From positions 89,178-153,177 of the forward strand of contig JAFDWX010000007.1 in assembly GCA_018268255.1 (NCBI GenBank): DNA of 64,000 bases. The letters are read 5' to 3'. Below are positions 60,842 through 64,000 of this stretch, one piece after another. Position numbers and translations under genes: made by a program. Within the stretch, counting starts at the first letter, position 1. Every line of letters starts with the position of its first letter. Under the pieces are notes generated by a model, which saw nothing but the letters and a program-made list of their open reading frames with translations, searched no databases and was not told where the DNA came from. The DNA is from Armatimonadota bacterium (lineage in GTDB: Bacteria > Armatimonadota > Fimbriimonadia > Fimbriimonadales > Fimbriimonadaceae).

Positions 60842-60955
60842 TCAACCCTGTCGCTGCTTGTGCTTGGGGTTTGCACAAATCACCCGCACGACTCCTTCGC
60901 GCTTGATAATTTTGCATTTGTCGCAAATCTTCTTTACACTGGCCCTGACTTTCAT
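60842..60955 (-). CDS. rpmJ: 50S ribosomal protein L36
   Basis: 37 residues, shorter than most gene finders list. [20 protein letters not shown] continuing [17 protein letters not shown], with the zinc-binding C-x2-C ... C ... H pattern (C11, C14, C27, H32). First gene of the leftward ribosomal unit, 22 bases before rpsM. No infA is found upstream. Confidence 0.95.
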   Translation of the reverse strand: MKVRASVKKICDKCKIIKREGVVRVICANPKHKQRQG

Positions 60956-61069
60956 CGCTTTTCGCTCGTCTCTTGATTTGGTAAAGCGTTCGCCTCAGCA
61001 ATTTGGTCCGGGTTTCGCCCGAGACCGACACGCAAGGCCAACCGCCACTCGCATGAGGGGCGATTTGGG

Positions 61070-61075
61070 ATTATA
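61070..61075 (-). promoter_or_regulatory. -10 box of the ribosomal-protein/rpoA operon
   Basis: Perfect TATAAT on the minus strand in the context CCGGTATAATCCC, about 115 bases before rpmJ. The 61 to 961 leader between it and rpmJ has no gene. No clear -35 hexamer. Confidence 0.55.
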
Positions 61076-61141
61076 CCGGCTGACTTCCCACTCTCGCTAG
61101 ACTTGTCGACGGCTTTTTCGCGATTCGTGCCGGAGCATCAC

Positions 61142-61885
61142 CTACCAGCACAATTGGCCCTCCGGATTGAACGCCACTCCGTAAGCTCGCTCCAAGGCAG
61201 CAGGAAGCTCTGGACTGTCGATACCACCATCGAATTCGACTGTGCCACCCGTAATGACGACCGCTCGTGCAGCAGCGTGGAGAGCCCAACTGACGTCGTG
61301 AACAGCAAAGAGGATCGCCACCCCTTCGGAAGCCAATTCCTGCACTAGTCGGGCGATTTCAATTTGGTGCTTTGGATCCTGATGGCTTGTCGGCTCGTCT
61401 AGAAGCAGAATTTGCGGCTGCTGAGCGAGTGCTTTGGCAATCATCACCCGCTGAAGCTCGCCTCCGCTCAACTCAGTTACGGGAGAATCTGCCAGAGACT
61501 CGATTCCCAGTCGAGCCAGGGCCGACTCGACGTGCGTTCCGGATTCGTCGACTGGTCCCCACCATGTGTCACCCTGCCACGGCAATCTCCCAAAAGCCAC
61601 CACGTTCCTCACCGAAAACTCAAACGCCGGTTCCACGGATTGGAACACCATTGCCACGTGCTGGGCGATCTGAATCGGCGAAAGCGCTTCCAGGGAGTGT
61701 CCGCTTATTTGGATAGAGCCAGACAGGGGTTGAAGCAGCCCTGCCATCGTGCGAAGCAAGGTTGACTTCCCTGAGCCGTTTGGGCCGAGGAGCGCAACCC
61801 GTTCCCCAGGTGAAAGGCTGAGCGTGACTTCCCGCAGCACCGGCTTGGTGCCGTAACCGCAGCAGAGGTCCTTGACGCCGATCAT
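61142..61885 (-). CDS. ABC transporter ATP-binding protein (FecE/BtuD-like)
   Basis: 247 residues. Walker A LGPNGSGKST, Q-loop VFQSVEPAFEFSVRNVVAFGR, signature ELSGGELQRVMIAKAL, Walker B ILLLDEPTSHQD, H-loop AVHDVSW. The FGR(L/x)P insertion after the Q-loop is typical of metal-siderophore and cobalamin importers. No permease or binding protein is next to it in the window. Its start overlaps the preceding ABC exporter stop by 4 bases. Confidence 0.88.
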   Translation of the reverse strand: MIGVKDLCCGYGTKPVLREVTLSLSPGERVALLGPNGSGKSTLLRTMAGLLQPLSGSIQISGHSLEALSPIQIAQHVAMVFQSVEPAFEFSVRNVVAFGRLPWQGDTWWGPVDESGTHVESALARLGIESLADSPVTELSGGELQRVMIAKALAQQPQILLLDEPTSHQDPKHQIEIARLVQELASEGVAILFAVHDVSWALHAAARAVVITGGTVEFDGGIDSPELPAALERAYGVAFNPEGQLCW

Positions 61886-63642
61886 TCCAGTGGCTCTTGC
61901 ATCAGGCCTTCCCGATAAGCCCGATACATCCCCGCAAAGACTCCCTGCTGAGCCAGAAGCTCGTCCACGGTTCCGTACTCCACCTGTTCGCCATGGCTGA
62001 TCACTAAGACTTTATTCGCTCGGGCCGCAGTTGACAATCGGTGGGCGATGGTTACGGTGGTTCGATCCACCATTAGTTCGTCGAGTGCCTGCTGAACTGC
62101 TTTTTCGCTCAGCGGGTCGAGGTTGCTTGTTGCTTCATCAAGAAGCAAAATATGCGGCTTGCGAATGAACGCTCGAGCGATAGAAATCCGCTGGGCCTCT
62201 CCTCCCGAAACCCTGACTCCCCGTTCTCCGAGGACTTCGCCAAGCTGTTCAGGCATGGTCCGAACGAATTCGGCATGAGCGGCCTTGATCGCCTCCCAGA
62301 TCTCATCCTCCGTCGCATCTGGCTTGCCGATTCGGATGTTCTCGCCAATCGTGCCTGCGAACAGGAACGTCTGCTGGGGAACAACGCCTATTTGGGACCG
62401 AAGCCAGCTCGTCTGCAACGTGCGGACGTCCTTCCCATCAAACAAGATCTGTCCGCTCGTGGGTTCGTAATATCGTAGAAGCAGGTCAGCCAAAGTGGAT
62501 TTTCCCGAACCGCTGGGACCCACTAAAGCAAGCGATTGTCCCGGCTCAAGCACGAAGGAGACTCCCTTCAGCGCTTCCGTTCCATCGGGATAGGTGAATT
62601 TCACGTCCCGAAATTCGATCTTGCCATGGAACGGCTCGATGATCTCCGATCCGGGTTCGTCCAACAACACGTCCGGCACGTCAAGAACTTCCTCGCAAAT
62701 ATGCTTGGATGCTGCTTGAACCTGACTGATGGTTTGTCGCATGGACGCCCAACTCCGGAAGCCCTGGTTCACCGTATCCAGCGCCAAGAGAAAGGCGGTG
62801 AGATCGGCCACTTCCAACTTGTCGTTCTTAACCAGATATGCGCACACGAGAACCACAAGGGCGATTCCGACTGCACCGATAAGCTCCACCAGCGGCTTGA
62901 GAGAGGCGATGCGCCGCACCGCCGCCATCTGGCTCCGAAAGGTGAAATCGACGAGTTCCGTGTAGCGATCCGTGACGCGGTCTTCTGCGCCGAATGCTTT
63001 CACAATCCGGGTTCCGTGCAGAGTGTCCTGAGTCATCGCGTTAAGGATTGCCAAGTCGGTTTGAACCTGGGCTTGAGCCGCACGCATCTTTCTGGCATTC
63101 CTTTGGATGACAAAGGAAAGCAGCGGCAAAACAGCCAGACTCACAACGAAGAGCTGGGGATGGATAATCGCTGCCGTCACGCTGCCGATGACGATCTTGA
63201 GAGGTCCATCTATCGAATCTTTCAGGGTGGTCGTCGCGCTTTGGTAGACGTTGACGTCGTTCGTCAGCACGCTCTGGAGTGCTCCACTTCGCTTTTCATT
63301 GAAGTAGCTGATCGGCAGTTGCTGAAGCTTACGAAAGAGCCGAACCCTTAAGGAAGCCGTCAATCTCTGGCCAGCTTTGCTTAGCAGATAGGACTGGCCC
63401 ATGGTGAACCAGTACTTCACTACAAAAAGGGCGATCACACTCAGGCTGAGGAAAACAAGCTTTCCGGAATCCTTCGCCTGGACTGCGGACACCACGTGTT
63501 TGACCAAGAAAATGAGCCCGCCCGCCAGAATCGATGCCAACGCCGAACAAATCAAGCCCGACGTGATCAAGCGACGCTGTTCGTACAGATCGGCTGTGAT
63601 CCGGGGATCAATTTTGTTCAGGACATAAAAGAGTGGGTTCAT
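61882..63642 (-). CDS. ABC exporter half-transporter (MsbA-like)
   Basis: 586 residues. Six membrane helices in the first 330 residues, then Walker A VGPSGSGKST, Q-loop VPQQTFLF, signature VSGGEAQRISIARAF, Walker B ILLLDEATSNLD and H-loop IAHRLSTAA. MsbA-type homodimeric exporters flip lipid A or drugs. Start abuts the stop of the upstream creatininase-like gene, so all three genes are cotranscribed. Confidence 0.93.
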   Translation of the reverse strand: MNPLFYVLNKIDPRITADLYEQRRLITSGLICSALASILAGGLIFLVKHVVSAVQAKDSGKLVFLSLSVIALFVVKYWFTMGQSYLLSKAGQRLTASLRVRLFRKLQQLPISYFNEKRSGALQSVLTNDVNVYQSATTTLKDSIDGPLKIVIGSVTAAIIHPQLFVVSLAVLPLLSFVIQRNARKMRAAQAQVQTDLAILNAMTQDTLHGTRIVKAFGAEDRVTDRYTELVDFTFRSQMAAVRRIASLKPLVELIGAVGIALVVLVCAYLVKNDKLEVADLTAFLLALDTVNQGFRSWASMRQTISQVQAASKHICEEVLDVPDVLLDEPGSEIIEPFHGKIEFRDVKFTYPDGTEALKGVSFVLEPGQSLALVGPSGSGKSTLADLLLRYYEPTSGQILFDGKDVRTLQTSWLRSQIGVVPQQTFLFAGTIGENIRIGKPDATEDEIWEAIKAAHAEFVRTMPEQLGEVLGERGVRVSGGEAQRISIARAFIRKPHILLLDEATSNLDPLSEKAVQQALDELMVDRTTVTIAHRLSTAARANKVLVISHGEQVEYGTVDELLAQQGVFAGMYRAYREGLMQEPLE

Positions 63643-64000
63643 CTAGAGTGGAGGGAGTGATTTGAGGACATATCCGGACGCCAGCGCGGACATTTCCTGT
63701 ACGGCGCTAACTATTGCAGCGTTGAGGATCTTCTCGCCTTTTTCCTTGGTTGCCAACGTTGCGTAGCCGTAGGAGCCCTCCTCGGTAATCTCGTCGAACA
63801 TCTGAATCATCCCCCGCAGGCTCGGCTCGAATTCCATCCCATCGCTGCGGAGTTTGTCCGCTCTAACTAGATCCGGCCGCACAGCCAACATCATGCTCGC
63901 CTCCGCTTCACAGGCGTGACGGATGCCCTTGAGCGGCCCTTCCATGATTTCGGCGACCGTGTCTTCGCAATAGGCGAAGTAACCCGAGTGTCCGACCATG
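63643..64000 (-). CDS. creatininase-family amidohydrolase, 3' part only
   Basis: The C-terminal 119 residues of a protein that continues past the right edge. VGHSGYFAYCEDTV...GIRHACEAEASMMLAVRPDLVR matches the HA-G/C-E-x-E-(T/A)-S metal-site block of the creatininase/ArfB family; EKGEKIL in ATKEKGEKILNAA is also typical. Members hydrolyse creatinine, formamidopyrimidines or similar amides. The Cys in place of Gly in HAGE is uncommon. Confidence 0.82.
   Translation of the reverse strand, partial: MVGHSGYFAYCEDTVAEIMEGPLKGIRHACEAEASMMLAVRPDLVRADKLRSDGMEFEPSLRGMIQMFDEITEEGSYGYATLATKEKGEKILNAAIVSAVQEMSALASGYVLKSLPPL

Overview
The window reads as a chromosomal stretch of a free-living Gram-negative-type (diderm) bacterium, most likely of the Armatimonadota (Fimbriimonas-like). 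This is inference from several traits. A type IV pilin-like N-terminus (FTLIELLVVIAIIAILAAIL, followed by FPVFAQA) sits on a secreted protein. Three short VPEP (PEP-CTERM-like) C-terminal anchors are present. A KdtA-type Kdo transferase implies lipopolysaccharide. Lipoproteins are numerous, and the ribosomal operon has an unusual order. I see no phage, transposon, integron, CRISPR array, tRNA or rRNA. Genes are dense, many start codons overlap the preceding stop, and several convergent pairs end within a few bases of each other.

Layout. 1-7.6 kb: a truncated UvrD/PcrA helicase diverges from a Gly-rich secreted protein, followed by tatC, an MrfA-like DEAD helicase, DAHP synthase (aroF) and a DUF554 membrane protein. 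7.6-13 kb: a clostripain-like lipoprotein sits head to head with a GAF-GGDEF diguanylate cyclase that carries a decayed HD-GYP tail; two VPEP-anchored proteins then converge on a shared terminator. 13-20 kb: secA, a small lipoprotein behind a tandem 16-bp repeat, a LacI-type regulator translationally coupled to a pilin-like protein, and a secreted GH5 glucanase. 20-30 kb: an MBL hydrolase, a DUF1015 protein, a prenyl diphosphate synthase, a fused alpha/beta 2-oxoacid dehydrogenase E1, sufB, a lipoprotein, and a GH57 branching enzyme divergent from a CRP/FNR regulator. 30-36 kb: a tight leftward operon of a DUF5107-like protein, tsaE, a Gfo/Idh/MocA oxidoreductase, endonuclease IV and a homogentisate dioxygenase-like protein. 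36-43.5 kb: a GEMM-I (cyclic di-GMP) riboswitch in front of a FlgM-like anti-sigma factor, a seven-heme cytochrome, kdtA, purC, a DUF433-like protein, a lipase-like hydrolase, an ASCH-like protein and a polysaccharide deacetylase. 43.5-51 kb: ftsZ, two WecG/TagA glycosyltransferase paralogues around a GT2 enzyme, an M3 oligopeptidase and an ABC exporter. 51-56.8 kb: a third VPEP protein, gyrB, a small membrane protein and a secreted GH13 amylase. 56.8-64 kb: leftward rpmJ-rpsM-rpsK-rpoA-rplQ-truA-rplM-rpsI, then a creatininase-like fragment with two ABC ATPase genes.

The most interesting signals are the predicted cyclic di-GMP riboswitch on flgM together with a diguanylate cyclase bearing a catalytically dead HD-GYP remnant in the same window; the tandem 16-mer that may be the operator of the lacI-pilin unit; the heptaheme cytochrome with a distinct N-terminal domain; and an antitoxin-like DUF433 protein with no toxin beside it. 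No single new defence or biosynthetic system is evident; most of the window is housekeeping and surface-polysaccharide or carbohydrate metabolism.
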